Source of the DNA: Boesenbergia rotunda
Lineage: Eukaryota; Streptophyta; Magnoliopsida; Zingiberales; Zingiberaceae
Length of the DNA: 64,000 nt
Assembly (NCBI GenBank): GCA_024364735.1
Contig: JAGFNQ010004736.1
Location: 124,001 to 188,000, forward strand
Reading direction: 5' to 3'
Shown here: positions 35,312-46,772 of the stretch, one piece after another
Numbering within the stretch: the stretch's first letter is position 1
How the letters are laid out: every line of letters begins with the position of its first letter
Notes under the pieces: generated by a model
The model's input: only the letters and a program-made list of their open reading frames with translations
Told to the model about the DNA's origin: nothing
The model's database searches: none
Position numbers and translations under genes: made by a program

Positions 35312-36622
35312 TGTTGGATTGGAGAAAACGATAGAGGAGGGGTGAATATTGTTATAAAATTTTTCGGAGTAGAAGAGTAAATGCGCAGCGAAAATCACAG
35401 AATACACGCGAACACCAATCGATTTTACTTGGTTCGGAGTCGCGGTCGGCTCCTACTCCAAGGTCCACGAACCTTGACCGTTTACTTTGGGCAATTCTAT
35501 ATTCGATAAAGTTTTTACAACATGATAGTACATATATAGAATTGGAAATTTAAATCACAACACTTTCGTAAATTGAAATTTTACCGACGCCCGAGGTGGA
35601 TCGAATTCCGGAGCAGAGGGTCGTCGTCGGCGCTGGAATCTTGAAATCAAACTTTGCCGGGGTGCAGCGCTTGAGCGAAAGTGTCTGGAGAGTTGAGAGC
35701 AAAGGATGTCGAAGCCTTAGGGGTGCACCCCCTTTTTTAGTGCTCATACGAGCGCCTGTGACGATGGAGGCGCCTAACACTTGGCCTTCCATGCGCGAAC
35801 CCTTATCTGCACGCTCGGTCAACGCTTATCCATCTCCACTTGGGCGCCTGAGCTGATGGGGGCGCTCGTGACCTCACGGGCGCCTTAACTGGCTTAGTCA
35901 AGAGGCTTCGCAGTTGTGTTTTGGATTTTGCCTTCGCACTGGGGCGCCCGTATCCATACGGGCGCCTGAGTCCATCCGGGTGCCTAGGCCCAGTGAGGCA
36001 CCTCACTTGCAGACGACCAGTCCTTCGATCCTGCAAGTCAGGTTAGTTCCACACACAACAAACAAATGCGTTAACCATTAGTTACAGTCGTAGCTGTCTT
36101 GGTTCTGACTTCGGACCTCCCAAATAGAACCCTAGGTCGAACCGACGCCTACTGTTCCCTCGACGGGGAACGCATCCTCACCTACTCCTCTCAAGAGAGT
36201 TTACCTTTTGCTAACCGGCTCCTCCGGTTGAACTTTTGCCCATCTTTACTCACCAGGTCTTCGTGCCCAGTCCGTGACCAGGACTTAGTGCCCAATTCCT
36301 TGAACTAGGTCTTCGGTGCCCAGCCCTCGGCCAGGTCTTAGTGCCCAATTCCTCGAACCAGGTCTTCGGTGCCCAGCCCTCGGCCAGGTCTTAGTGCCCA
36401 GTCCACAACCAGGACTTATTGCCCAACCTTATGTCAGGACTTAGTTGACCAGCCCATGGCCAGGACTTATTGCCCAATTCTTAGAACCAGGACTTCATGC
36501 CTAGTGTTCCTAGGACTTTTCCTGCACACTTGAGTAACATCGTTAGAGCACCAATAATACTTAACTTTGAACCCTTTGCCAATATCAAAACAAGGTTCGA
36601 TATGGTGCTTCCGGCACCAACA
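35312..36622 (-). repeat. 3' LTR of Copia D
   Basis: TG..CA ends. It contains a cluster of GGGCGCC words (about 35750-35995) and a 31-33 bp tandem repeat of GTGCCCAGTCC..CAGGACTTA type (about 36240-36500), with more copies than in the other LTR, which explains its greater length. Confidence 0.9.
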
Positions 36623-39600
36623 ATCTCCCCGTTTTTGATTTATGGCAACACAATTCAAAGTTAAGGAAAAATTATAACATTTAGGAAGAGAAGGTAAAAA
36701 CCAATGAATTTTAGCAGTTTTGAGCAGAGTAAGGTTTAAAACTAATGTAGTGACACCAATGTTTTTTAGTAGTTTTGAGCAGAGTAAGGTTTAAAACCAA
36801 TGTAATTTTGAACAGAAACTTAAAAAAAATTTCATACTCCCCCTGAATAATTGTGTTATAAAACACTTAACTATAAAACCCTTAACTTTGACTTTTCCTC
36901 CCCCTTTAACATATATCAAAAAAATATTCATGGGTAAACAAAATATTTAAGAGGGATTTTTGAGTTTTTCCAGAATAACTTCAAAACCTTTTGAAAAACT
37001 ACTTCGATTGGATGTTTGAAAATGCATGAAGCTCCCCCTTAATTAAACATTCTCCCCCTGAAACTTTCAATGATATGCAGTTTTTGTAAGCCTTCTAAGT
37101 GCTTTACGTTTTTGACTAAGTATTTTTCAAAAAAAGAGCAAAAGCATTGCATGTAAAAAAAACCAATTTTTCACTTAGACAATTTTCCATTTGAAAAGTT
37201 TTGCAAGCCTAAATTTTGTTAAACAACTTTTACTTACAAGGCTTTACAAAAAGAATTTTACCAAAAAAAATTTACTTAGGCAAAGTTTTGAAGCTAAATT
37301 TCCCTTAAACAAAGTTTCAACTTTTGAGAATTAAAAAAATTTGTTTACAAAAAAAATTGCACACTTAGAAGAATTTGCTTGGAAACACTATGTACATTTT
37401 GAAAAACAAAATCTTTAAGAAATTTCCAGACAAGTTTTTCACCAAAAAAAAACTTTACTTAGAAACATTTGCCAAAATTTTCAAAAAGTTTTTGCTAAGA
37501 CAAATTTTGTTTACTAAGGAAAATTTTACTTAAGAAAAAAAATGCACTTAAAAAATATTTTGAAACACTTAGAAATACTTAGAAATTTTGCTTTACTTTT
37601 TGAACTCTTTCTTTCTCTCCCCCTAATGTGACTCTTCTCCTTATGTTTTAGACCATTTCTAAGATAAACTTTCTTTGAAAAGGGGAAAAAGTTTAAGGAA
37701 GAATTTAATTTTTAATTTCACTTTTTCTAATCTCCCCCTTGGCCATATATTAATAAAGAACTTTTGAAAAATATATTTTGAAAGAAGATTTAAAATTTGT
37801 GTATCAGAGCTTATGGGTTTTGAAAACATAAATATTTGAGCGAAAGATAATCCTTAGTAAAATAATGTCAAGAGTTATGATAAGTAACAAAATTTTGAAA
37901 GAATGAATAATTGATGCTCAAAAATAGACTTGGAGTCAAGTGTATATTCTCATTGAGTCCATGCATGACAAGCAATAAAAAATATTTAATCAATAAGTTT
38001 ACTTGTTTTGAATATTTTGAAAATTGCAAATAAAAAAACTGCAAGTACTTTTAAAAGATATTGAGCTTTTTGAAAAATATAAGTATTTTTTTTTGAAAAA
38101 TATCATGAGTTTGAAAAACATACGTACTTTGAAAAATATTATGAATTTGAAAAACATAAGTACTTTTAAAATATTAAAGATAATTACTTGACTTATCTTT
38201 TGAAAGTACTTACAAAAATATTATTTTTTAACACATAATATTTACTTGCTTTGGTTTCTTTTCCAGTCTGACACAATCCTAGGAACCCTTATTAACTACA
38301 AGGACATTTCCCTAAGTGTCCTGGAAATTCTCCAACTCAAGTAAAAACTATTTCCAAAAAGAATTTTGATAAGCCAAAATCATAGTATTTTGAAAATATA
38401 TGCAAGTACATTTTGAAAAATGTATGAACTTTTAAAGGCACAATATTTTACTTGACTTGGTTTATCTTCCAGTCTGACACAATTCTAGGAAGCCTTGTTA
38501 GCTACAAGGACATTTTCTTAAGTGTCCTAGAAATTTTTCCAAGCTCAAGAGAAATATTATTTCAAATTGATTCTATTTAAAAAAAACATTTTGAAAATAA
38601 CAATATTTTAAAAAATGATAATATTTGAAAGGAAATTACTTGTGTTTTCAGAAGGATTTGAAAATACATGCATGAAAACATATCGCCTTGAAATATTCAA
38701 TAATTCTTTTAATTTGACCTCCTCCTAAACTTGGCCCAGTCCTAGGAAGCTTGTTGACCACAAGTAATCTTCCTCTAAGTCTTTAGGGTTTAGTTCAGAT
38801 CAAAGGAATTATCTAATAATTTCAAAACAGATAATTACCAATAAAAACTTTTCAAAAATTCTTCTTTTGATTCAGACTCCCCCTAAATTTTACACATCCT
38901 AGGAGTCCTTGTAGATTATGAAGTGGACCTTCCTCTGTGTCTTTAGGGTTTACCAAAATCAAATGAGACATAGACATAATTTTCGAATGTATTTTGAAAC
39001 TTCGAAACATATTTTGAAACAAAGGTAATTTGTCATGCATAGTTTTCGAAAAACATAAGTAATAGTATTTAAAGCACAGTTTTCGAAAACCATTTTAAAA
39101 GACAGTGACTTTTCAAGCACATTTTTGAAAGAAAATTAAAAGAATAAACCACTCCTCCTGTACTGTTTGACTCAATCTAATGCCTTAGGGGACTTTAGTG
39201 TTATCCATGTTTGACTGATCAGTAATTTAGTTAATCAAGTCCTAGATCATAGTTTGATGAGTTCATTAAAGTGAATTTTGAAAGAAAATGTAAGATTTTA
39301 AACATTAATGAACTAATGACATGAAAAAACATGTTAACCAGAAATCATATTATAGCAAAAAACAGCATGATTAACTTTGACAAAGGTATCTAAGATTTAG
39401 TTAAAATTTGTGTTAGATTCAAATCTGACAATAGTAAAGTGAATTTGATTTTCTATAATTGGCTTCCAGGTCTTGGCGAAGCACTAGGCCTTCTTTGGCC
39501 GTAGCCTTATTGGATCATCAACCCTTTCCTTGACAAAGCCTTTTATAGAAAATTCATCTTCAAGTTACTTCTCGAAAGATTTTGGTCTAATTAGTTTGGG

Positions 39601-39784
39601 TCTTAGATCGGTAGCTTCGGCTAGTTCCACCAGACTAAACAGGCCAAGTAGAGTATACTTGACCTTATTAGAAGGGTTTCCCTAACGTAATATCATCTCA
39701 CCTCCACCCAATACTATGTTGTCAAATTTTAATTAAATTGTTTATCCTTAAACTATCCAATTCTAAATCCTAGCATAAAGAAAA
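36623..39784 (-). other. AT-rich noncoding body of Copia D
   Basis: No ORF of useful length. TTTTGAAAA-like words recur throughout. At least seven CTCCCCCT tracts (minus-strand AGGGGGAG) occur, for example near 36837, 36898, 37031, 37051, 37615, 37731 and 38877. Four diverged copies of an 80-bp block with a CCTAGGA core lie at about 38262, 38468, 38715 and 38874. No trace of protease, integrase or RT was found. Confidence 0.7.
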
Positions 39785-40847
39785 CTAAGTAAAATTATAA
39801 TGAGGGGAAATTTCTGAATTTTCTAAGTTAGCAAGATTATTAATTAGTTTTTCTTGTATATCAATGTTAATTTTCAAAGTCTCATTTTCTTGTCTTAACA
39901 TTTTGAATTTTGAATTTATTAATATACATGATTTCATTAAGTTACTTAGGCATGTGTCCATATCTAAATTTGACCAAGAGTAATTAAGTAAACTATCAGC
40001 ATTCATGGTAAAGAGTGGATTTTCATATAAATTAAAGTTACCCATCTTGGTAGGTTGTCCTGGATCTTTGGCTCTTCTATCTGTGCATTCATCTTTGTAA
40101 TGCCCAAACTCCTGGCACTTGAAGCATCGATGCGACTTTTGTCCTTTCGTGCTTTTGGAACTGGTTCCTTTGTTGCCGTCGATGGTGTCGTTCGTATCTT
40201 ACGAGTAGGACACTTACTTTTGTAGTGCCCTCTCTCCCTGCATGTGTAACAAATTATTTAATTTTTAACATTTGAATTTACAATTTTACCTTTTGATTCC
40301 TTATTGGGAATCTCCCCCTTGATTCTTGCCGCCTGAGATCTAGACTCATCTTTTGATTCTGGTTTGGATTCAGCTTCGGATTCGGGTTCAGATTCTGACT
40401 CAGTTGTTTGTGCTTGGACCGAGAGTGCAAGATAACTTAGGTGATCTTCTTCTTCTTCGTCTAACTCCTTCGATGATTCAAACATCACTCCTTCAAGGAC
40501 CTCAATATCGAGCTCTCTTCGTGTAGGTTGATTAGCTTCTCCCACATCTCTTTAGCACATTCGAATGATCCGATCTGCTTCAATTCTTCATTAGTTAGGC
40601 CACATTGTAGGATTGCAGTCGCCTTTGCATCTGCCTCGATCTTCCTCAGAGTTGGTTCTTCCAATTTATCCCAAGCGATCGACATTCCATCTTCTGTAGG
40701 TACTGTAAACCCTATTTGGATTATCATCCATAAATCCAGATGGATCTTTAGGTGGGATTCCATTAGACCCTTCGAGGTTCTGAAGTTCTCGCCAGAGAAT
40801 AGGGGTGGACGGACACAAAATAGTGCATTTAAAATAATCCCTGCCAT
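39785..40847 (-). pseudogene. Copia D gag with two CCHC zinc knuckles
   Basis: On the minus strand the frame opens at 40847 and shows a UBN2-like start (PPLFSGENF, ILQCGLTNEELKQIGSFE, AKEMWEKLINLHEE). It is cut short near 40540 where the rest of the UBN2 domain is missing. After a frameshift comes an acidic linker (EEEEDHLSYLALSVQAQ, repeated SESEPESEAES) ending at 40258. Then two zinc knuckles follow one another: CYTCRERGHYKSKC (about 40200-40245) and CFKCQEFGHYKDEC (about 40090-40135). The last part (MGNFNLYENPL onward, stop at 39785) is coiled-coil. Two CCHC boxes are unusual for copia gag. Confidence 0.8.
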
Positions 40848-41295
40848 TTAAAATAATCCTTACACACAAAAGAAACAACAAAAATGTACCAAGACTTGGT
40901 CTTGAATTAATAGTGCAGGAGAAGGAAAAAAAATTACCCAACAAAAATATTGCATGATTTTCGAGGCAGAATAATAATAAAATAATAATAAAAAGTTTGA
41001 GACAAATTTTCAAAAAATGAATATTCTGATTAATGGAGAGAAATAGGAGTTAAAAGAGATTGCTCGAATTAAGGTAGCACGAATTTCGAGAAAAAAATAT
41101 TAAAATAATAATAAAAAGTTTATGACAAATTTTTAAAAATTGATCGATTTATCAACTCTAATGAATGGTGAAAAGATCGAGTGGTGTTGCACCAACCTCG
41201 ATTATCGAGAAAGATTCGAAAATAAAATAAAATTAATTCCGTAAATCTGAAAAAAAAACTCTCAAATTGGTGGTTGCACCAAATTTGAGCCACCC

Positions 41296-41307
41296 GCTCA
41301 GATACCA
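41296..41307 (-). other. Primer-binding site of Copia D
   Basis: Minus-strand TGGTATCTGAGC, one base from the initiator tRNA-Met site, two bases from the 5' LTR. Confidence 0.88.
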
Positions 41308-41309
41308 CT

Positions 41310-42585
41310 TGTTGGATCGGAGAAAACGATAGAGGGGGGTGAATATCATTATAAAATTTTTTGGAGTAGAAGAGTAAATGCGCAGCGGAAAATCACAGAA
41401 TACATGTGAATACCAATCGATTTTACTTGGTTCGGAGTCGCGGTCGGCTCCTACTCCAAGGCCCACGGTCCTTGACCGTTTACTTTGGGCAATTCTATAT
41501 TCGCTAAAGTTTTTACAAGATAATAGTACAGATATAGAATTGGAAATTTAAATCACAACACATTCGTAAATTGAAATTTTACCGACGCCCAAGGTGGATC
41601 GAATTCCAGAGCAGAGGGTCGTCGGCGGCGCTGGAATCTCGAAATCGAACTTTGTCGGGGCACAGCGCTTGAGTGAAAGTGTCTGGAGAGTTGAGAGCAA
41701 TGGATGTCGAAGCCTTGGGGGTGCACCCCCTTTTGTAGTGCTCATACAGGCGCCTGTGACGATGGGGCTAGCTAACACGTGGTCTTCCCTGCGCGAACCC
41801 TTATCCGCAGGCTCGGTCAGCGCTTATCCATCTCCACTTGGGCGCCTGAGCTGATGGGGGCGCCCATGACCTCACGGGCGCCTTAACTGGCTTAGTCCAG
41901 AGGCTTCGCAGCTGTGTTTTGGATTTTGCCTTCGCACTGGGGCGCCCATATCCATACAGGCGCCTGAGCCCATCCGGGAGCCTGAGTCCATCCGGGCGCC
42001 TAGACCCAGTGAGGCACCTCACTTGCAGACGACCAGTCCTTCGATCCTGCAACTCAGGTTAGTTCCAAACACAACAAACAAATGTGTTAACCATTAGTTA
42101 CAATCGTAGCTATCTTGGTTCTGACTTCGGGTCTCCCAAATGGAACCCTAGGTCGAACCGACACCTACTGTTAGATCGACGGGGAACGCGTCCTCACCTA
42201 CTCCTCTTAGGAGAGTTTACCTTTTGCCAACCGGCTCCTCCGGTTGGACTTTTGCCCAGCTTTACTCACCAGGTCTTCGTGCCCAGTCCGTGACCAGGAC
42301 TTAGTGCCCAATTCCTCGAACCAGGTCTTCGGTGCCCAGCCCTCAGCCAGGTCTTAGTGCCCAGTCCACGACCAGGACTTATTGACCAACCTTACGTCAG
42401 GACTTAGTTGCCCAGCCCGCGGTTAGGACTTATTGCCCAATTCTTAGAACCAGGACTTCATGCCTAGTGTTCCTAGGACTTTTCCTGCACACTTGAGTAA
42501 CATCGTTAGAGCACCAATAATACTTAACTTTGAACCCTTTGCCAATATCAAAACAAGGTTCGATATGGTGCTTCCGGCACCAACA
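41310..42585 (-). repeat. 5' LTR of Copia D
   Basis: Pairs with 35312-36622; the first 110 bp differ at several sites and the rest is closer. Same GGGCGCC cluster (about 41750-42005) and GTGCCCAGTCC tandem repeat (about 42260-42480). Confidence 0.9.
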
Positions 42586-43700
42586 CCCTTCTCCTATCAT
42601 GACGGGGGAGGAAGGGGAATCCTCTTCGGGGTTTGTAGGAAGTTTGGCCGCCTCGGGATCCTTCGAGGGCTCTGGAACTTCCTGGCTTTCTGACCACTCA
42701 GTTGTTTCCTCGCAGCCCTCATCTGAGATGTCCACCGGGGCAGAAGGAACTGAAGCAGGAACCAGGGCCTGCTCGTTAGCCTGCTCCCACTTCAGGAGTC
42801 GGTTGATAGCTCGGAAGAGCATGATGTCATCTACAAAATAGAGACAAAAAGGTATCAGTTAGAATTAACAAGGATCCTTACAAGACCAAACAAAACTTAC
42901 GGAGGTTTGAGCTAAGGCTCGTGACTTTCGGGCTGAGGTCGACCAGATAAAGAAGTTCCTTGCATTGCAACAGCTGAAGGCCGTGGAACTCCATCCCTGC
43001 CAGGATACCCCTAGCCCTCTAGTATCCTGCATCCTGCTGGAAGTAGCCGAGGTCCGGGATGGGCGGCAGGCTCTCCGTCCAGCGGATAGGGCTAAAGGGA
43101 CTCTCAAGGAGTTGGATAAAGAAAAAAATGTTCCTTCCATCCCTTGTGGGAGGAAGGGAGACATCCCAAGAACTTGTGGTCGGTATGGGCTGTAAAGACA
43201 AATGCCCCCCACGAGCCAACCAGAACGAAGAAAAAATAAAAAAATCGGGGGGTCAAAGGAATGTTGAAAAGTTTGAAGAGGGCAAACAACCCACCCATCT
43301 GGGCAAAGGCGTTTGGAGCTAGTTGGTGAAGATGAATACCAAAATAGGTGGCGACATTCATGAAAAAGCGGGGAATGGTAAACCGAGCCCTAATTCTACC
43401 TGCCCCAAGAAGAAAGTGAAAAAAACCCACAGGAGGCTCTATGGGTGATTGACCTAGGGTTGGAACCCTCACCTCCTAGTCCGCCGGGATACCATACCTC
43501 TGGCAGGCTGCCTCATGGGACTCTAACCTAACCCTAGAGGAGATGGTATCATACCACTCTGGATGATAGGTTGGTTCCTCCGACAAATCTTCGCCCTCGC
43601 CGTGGGTCTTCTTCTTCTCTACTAGACCCGTGGGGGTGAAGGAAGAGGGAAAAAAAATGAAATGGGACTTACACTTGGAAGGAGAGGCGGCACCGAGACG
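42586..43700 (-). pseudogene. Tat antisense gene, 5' part (exon 1, intron 1, start of exon 2)
   Basis: On the minus strand, exon 1 contains PTYHPEWYDTISSRV, an in-frame TAG near 43491, then a region matching Transposase_28 (PF04195, 'putative gypsy type transposon'): PPVGFFHFLLGAGRIRARF, PRFFMNVATYFGIHLHQLAP and LGCLPSSHKGWKEHFF. A frameshift near 43110 leads to FFIQLLESPFSPIRW. The exon ends at 42901. A 70-nt intron (42831-42900; donor GTAAGT, acceptor TTTGTAG) is phase-compatible with exon 2 (DIMLFRAINRLLKWEQANEQ, then acidic Pro/Glu-rich). The start codon is not resolved; a possible extra intron (GTAAGT near 43672) may lie in the leader. Confidence 0.75.
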
Positions 43701-44189
43701 AACAAGAGGAGAACAAAGACGTTTGAAAGAAGATAAGGCAAGAAGGCAGATGGGGGTCGTTGCACCCGCTTTTATAGGGAGAAGTCGCCCGATCTTGAGC
43801 AATAGAGAGGCAGCACATTAATAGGGCTGATGGGGCATCCCGAGGAGCCACCATCCTTTACAGTCGTCGCTTCATATGGCCCCGCGGTGCGTATCAGTGG
43901 GAGATCGCCGCGCAGAGAATAACGGAGTAACATTCGTCAGGCGACCTTGTCGCCATTAAGAGATCCCATGTGCCTTTAAAAGGCCCTGGACAGCTATCAT
44001 GGTGTTGTCTCGAAACTCGTAGAGATATGGGACGGATTCGAGGAGCTGCCTGGGGTCCCGGGATGCATGGTGTGATTCCTCAGACCCGGCAGGCCGCCAA
44101 TGAAGCAGTAAAAGATATATGGACCACCATAACATATCTTCTTCGTCACAACACTAGTCTAATCGGTCAGCCACACTTCCTTTGATCAG
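43701..44189. other. Tat intergenic region between antisense gene and PPT
   Basis: Noncoding, GC-richer than the surroundings. It holds the minus-strand TATA box and presumably the upstream promoter of the antisense gene; nothing else recognised. Confidence 0.5.
43770..43776 (-). promoter_or_regulatory. TATA box of the Tat antisense gene
   Basis: Minus-strand CCCTATAAAAGCGGG. It lies about 100 nt upstream of the first recognisable coding sequence, with a pyrimidine-rich leader between, so the antisense gene seems to have its own promoter. Confidence 0.6.
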
Positions 44190-44205
44190 ACTTAAAGGGA
44201 GGACT
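44190..44205 (+). other. Polypurine tract of Tat
   Basis: CTTAAAGGGAGGACT directly before the 3' LTR start TGTGATGGGG. Confidence 0.65.
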
Positions 44206-44895
44206 TGTGATGGGGTTGAGTATCCTGTGGATGGCACGTGGACGAAAGAAGCTATGTGGCAAGATTTACCGAGTCGGGACGACTCTCTTTCCCTGACCAC
44301 CGAGACCCCCTCGGGAAGGGGATTCCCGAGAACAACTCGGGTAGAAATAGTCTTGAAGATCGCTCTAGAAGGACACCCGCCCGAGATCACCTCGGAAGAG
44401 AAGGTCCCCGAGATCACCACGGGAAGGCGAACGCGCGGGAACCCCCCCCCCCCCCGGGCCAAAGGATCCCGAGATCACCTCGGGGTAGCGGAGCCCAAGG
44501 GTCACTTGGCCTCAAGTAACAGTCTCCTTTCTTCGAATCTGTGGATAATCATGACCCATAAGACGCGATCATTAAAGCCTTAATCATCGCAACAGACTAG
44601 ACTTAATGGCTACGACGGCTATTACAAAGATTATCTGGTAACCGATAATCAAGGGGATGTGGAGAAGAACGTGGGACACGTGTGACATCCACCTCATGTA
44701 TAAAAGGTACTCGAACCCCTCAGGTAAAGGGGTTACGCACATTCGAACTTACACTCTGTTCCTTTTTTTCTTCCATCTACTAAACTCAGGCACTGACTTG
44801 AGCGTCGGAGTGGGCTCCACCAGACAACCTCCGACGTGTTCCCCTAATGCTCATGTTAATCTCGCAGGGTGGAAGTTCTTCCTCTATCGTCAACA
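44206..44895 (+). repeat. 3' LTR of the Tat element
   Basis: It starts TGTGATGGGG after the PPT. A TATA box GTATAAAAGG lies at 44699-44705, followed by a leader ending in GCGTCGGAGTGGGC-like sequence. It contains CTCGGGA-type repeats and a run of about 14 C near 44440. The end is uncertain; GTCAACA at 44889-44895 gives a TG..CA LTR of 690 bp. Confidence 0.65.
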
Positions 44896-45712
44896 TCCGC
44901 GTGGGTTGAAGCCTGGTGACTGACTGTCAATGTCGATTCCTTCCGGAATAATATCAATTGATTAAGCAACCAATTAGTGAAGATTTTTTAGTAAGCATAG
45001 AAGCTCGCGTAATGGATCAGTCGATAGATTAAGACAACCATAATCGATTAGGTGATTGATTAAGATGTGGTTTAATCGATTATAACCCAACACCAATCGA
45101 TTGGTACAATTATTTTTGACTGAAATTATCTGATTTTAGTTCATTAACCCAATCTTGAGTAACCTAATAATCCCTAGCACTCTAGAATACTTTTATCAGT
45201 ATTTAGGATAATTTTCATGATGAAAACAAAAAAAAGATGTTTGTGGTGCAAAATTAGAGGTTAAGGAGATATTTAGATTCAAGATTGAATCCTTAAAACC
45301 TCATAACATCGGTTTGAGTTTTCTTAAAGATTTAGGAACTCAAAAAATCAATGTTGGTGCAATCATAGAAGTTTAGGGTATATTGTGAGGGGGAGATCCT
45401 CCTTAAAAGAATGTCTTCCTTACAAGCATGATTTTCTTTTCATTTATAAAGACAAGGAGACCCAATCCTCATTGTGATGGATATATGCTTAGGGTTAAGC
45501 ATAAGTTACAATAAAAGGTATGAGACTTTCATTGGGTATTTTTGAATATTAATTCTCGAGGAGAGTTTTTGATGTGTGTCAAGGGGGAGAAAATGTAGGG
45601 TTTAAATTAGAGAAACCTTTATTTTTGCTTTGGCAAGGGATGAAGAAGCAAGTTGGGATAATATGGGTCAGCCTAACTTAAACATATTGTCAAACATCAA
45701 AAAGAAAAAGAT
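44896..45712 (+). other. Flank of Tat and post-pol region of Copia F
   Basis: The first 50 bases may be flank. From about 44950 the layout is that of a Sirevirus post-pol region: a cluster of TAATCGATTA-type words (44953-45114), purine tracts AGGGGGAG near 45389 and 45583, a stretch AACTTAAACATATTGTCA also found before the A and B LTRs, and AAAGAAAAAGAT at the LTR border. No ORF. The rest of Copia F (LTR, gag, pol) is missing. Confidence 0.65.
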
Positions 45713-46772
45713 TATTGGTGTAATCTTCTTTAGGTTAAGGTTGACCAGTTTGACTAAGCACAGGTAAGCTTGAGTTTCGATGTTTGACAATGATATTTGG
45801 ACATTGTGTGAAACATGTCAAGCGGGTCAAGGTTGACTGGATACTTGACTAGTGAAGACCTAACTGCGGTTAGACAATGTGAAGTCCTAGTGGGACTAGG
45901 TAGACTTAGTTGAGAACTAGGTGAAGTCCAAGTAGATTTGGGAGATTACACGTTGGCAAGGTGAAAGTCTACTGAGAGACTAGACCTAACTGCGGTTAGG
46001 CAAGATGAAGTCCTAGTGGGACTAGGCAGACATAGTTGGGATCTAGGTGAAGTCCAAGTGAATCTGAGAGATCGAACGTTGACCAGGTGGAAGTTTACTA
46101 CCGAGAGACTAGACCTAACTACAGTTAGGCAAGGTGAAGTCATAGTGGGACTAGGCAGACCTAGTTGGAAGCTAGGTCAAGTCAAAGATGGGTTCGTTGG
46201 GAGCTAAACACTTGGCATAGAGAAGTCCTAGTTGGGAACTAGATAATGAAAAATCCTAACAGATCACAGTTGATCGAAGGTTGGGTAAGGGTACCCTAGA
46301 CTTGGTTTAGGAAAATTAGGGCATGAGCAATCGATTAGGTAATCGATTGGTCCAATCCAATGGAGCAGGTGATCGATTAGAGCACAGTACTTCGTTATCG
46401 ATTCAGTGATCGATTAAGAGCAACACTAATCGATCAGGTGATCGATTGGTGGGCTTCTGTCCGAGAACAAAACTAGCCTTAATCGATTAAGGATGCTCTT
46501 AATTGATTGGGTGATCGATTAAGATGATATTGCGAAGAGCACAATAAGGTGCTTATCGATTAGGTAATCAATTAAGGTTGTATTGCGCAAGAGCATATAA
46601 ACGTACTGAATCGATTAGGCAATCGATTAAGATCTTCTTAATCGATTAGGCATTCTTAATCAATTGGTCAATTGATTCAGCTTCAAAAAACTAATCGTTG
46701 AATGGCTAGATCTGACATGGTAATCGATTGGATAATCAATTAAGGAACCCTAGGTCGCGAGTATATAAGGTT
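45713..46772 (+). repeat. 3' LTR of Copia F, left part
   Basis: It starts TATTGGTGTAATC. From about 45840 to 46200 there are three copies of a roughly 110-bp repeat with GACCTAACTGCGGTTAGGCA. Then follow a palindrome cluster of TAATCGATTA/ATCGATT words (46325-46745) and a TATA box TATATAA (46762-46768). Copia C inserted four bases further on. Confidence 0.8.

Larger units (their letters stand above)
35312..42585 (-). mobile_element. Copia D: gag-only, non-autonomous copia-like element (minus strand)
   Basis: It is flanked by a perfect 5-bp TSD, CCCTT (35307-35311 and 42586-42590). LTRs are at 35312-36622 and 41310-42585. The PBS lies next to the right LTR and a PPT (reverse of CTCCCCG) next to the left one, which fixes the orientation. 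The LTR edge carries the GAGGGGGGTGAATAT motif that is the reverse complement of the A/B/C LTR ends. Only gag is recognisable; about 3.1 kb between gag and the 3' LTR has no ORF. It splits exon 2 of the Tat antisense gene. Confidence 0.9.
15820..44895 (+). mobile_element. Tat-clade Ty3/gypsy element, 3' part, split by three nested elements
   Basis: Segments in order: integrase end (15820-16374), tandem array (16487-17598 and 23439-23855), spacer (23861-24108), antisense gene (33876-35306 and 42586-about 43700), promoter region, PPT and 3' LTR (44206-about 44895). Insertions are Copia B, the chromovirus and Copia D. Removing them restores collinearity, and the TSDs of D (perfect) and the chromovirus (4 of 5 bases) support this. 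Tandem repeats and an antisense ORF between pol and the 3' LTR are known traits of the Tat lineage (Ogre, Grande, RIRE2 types). The 5' part of Tat would lie left of Copia A, outside the window. Confidence 0.82.

Noticed and set aside
35596..35856. Paired frames in both Copia D LTRs (also 41594-41854)
   Set aside because: LTR sequence with GGGCGCC repeats; no start context or domain.
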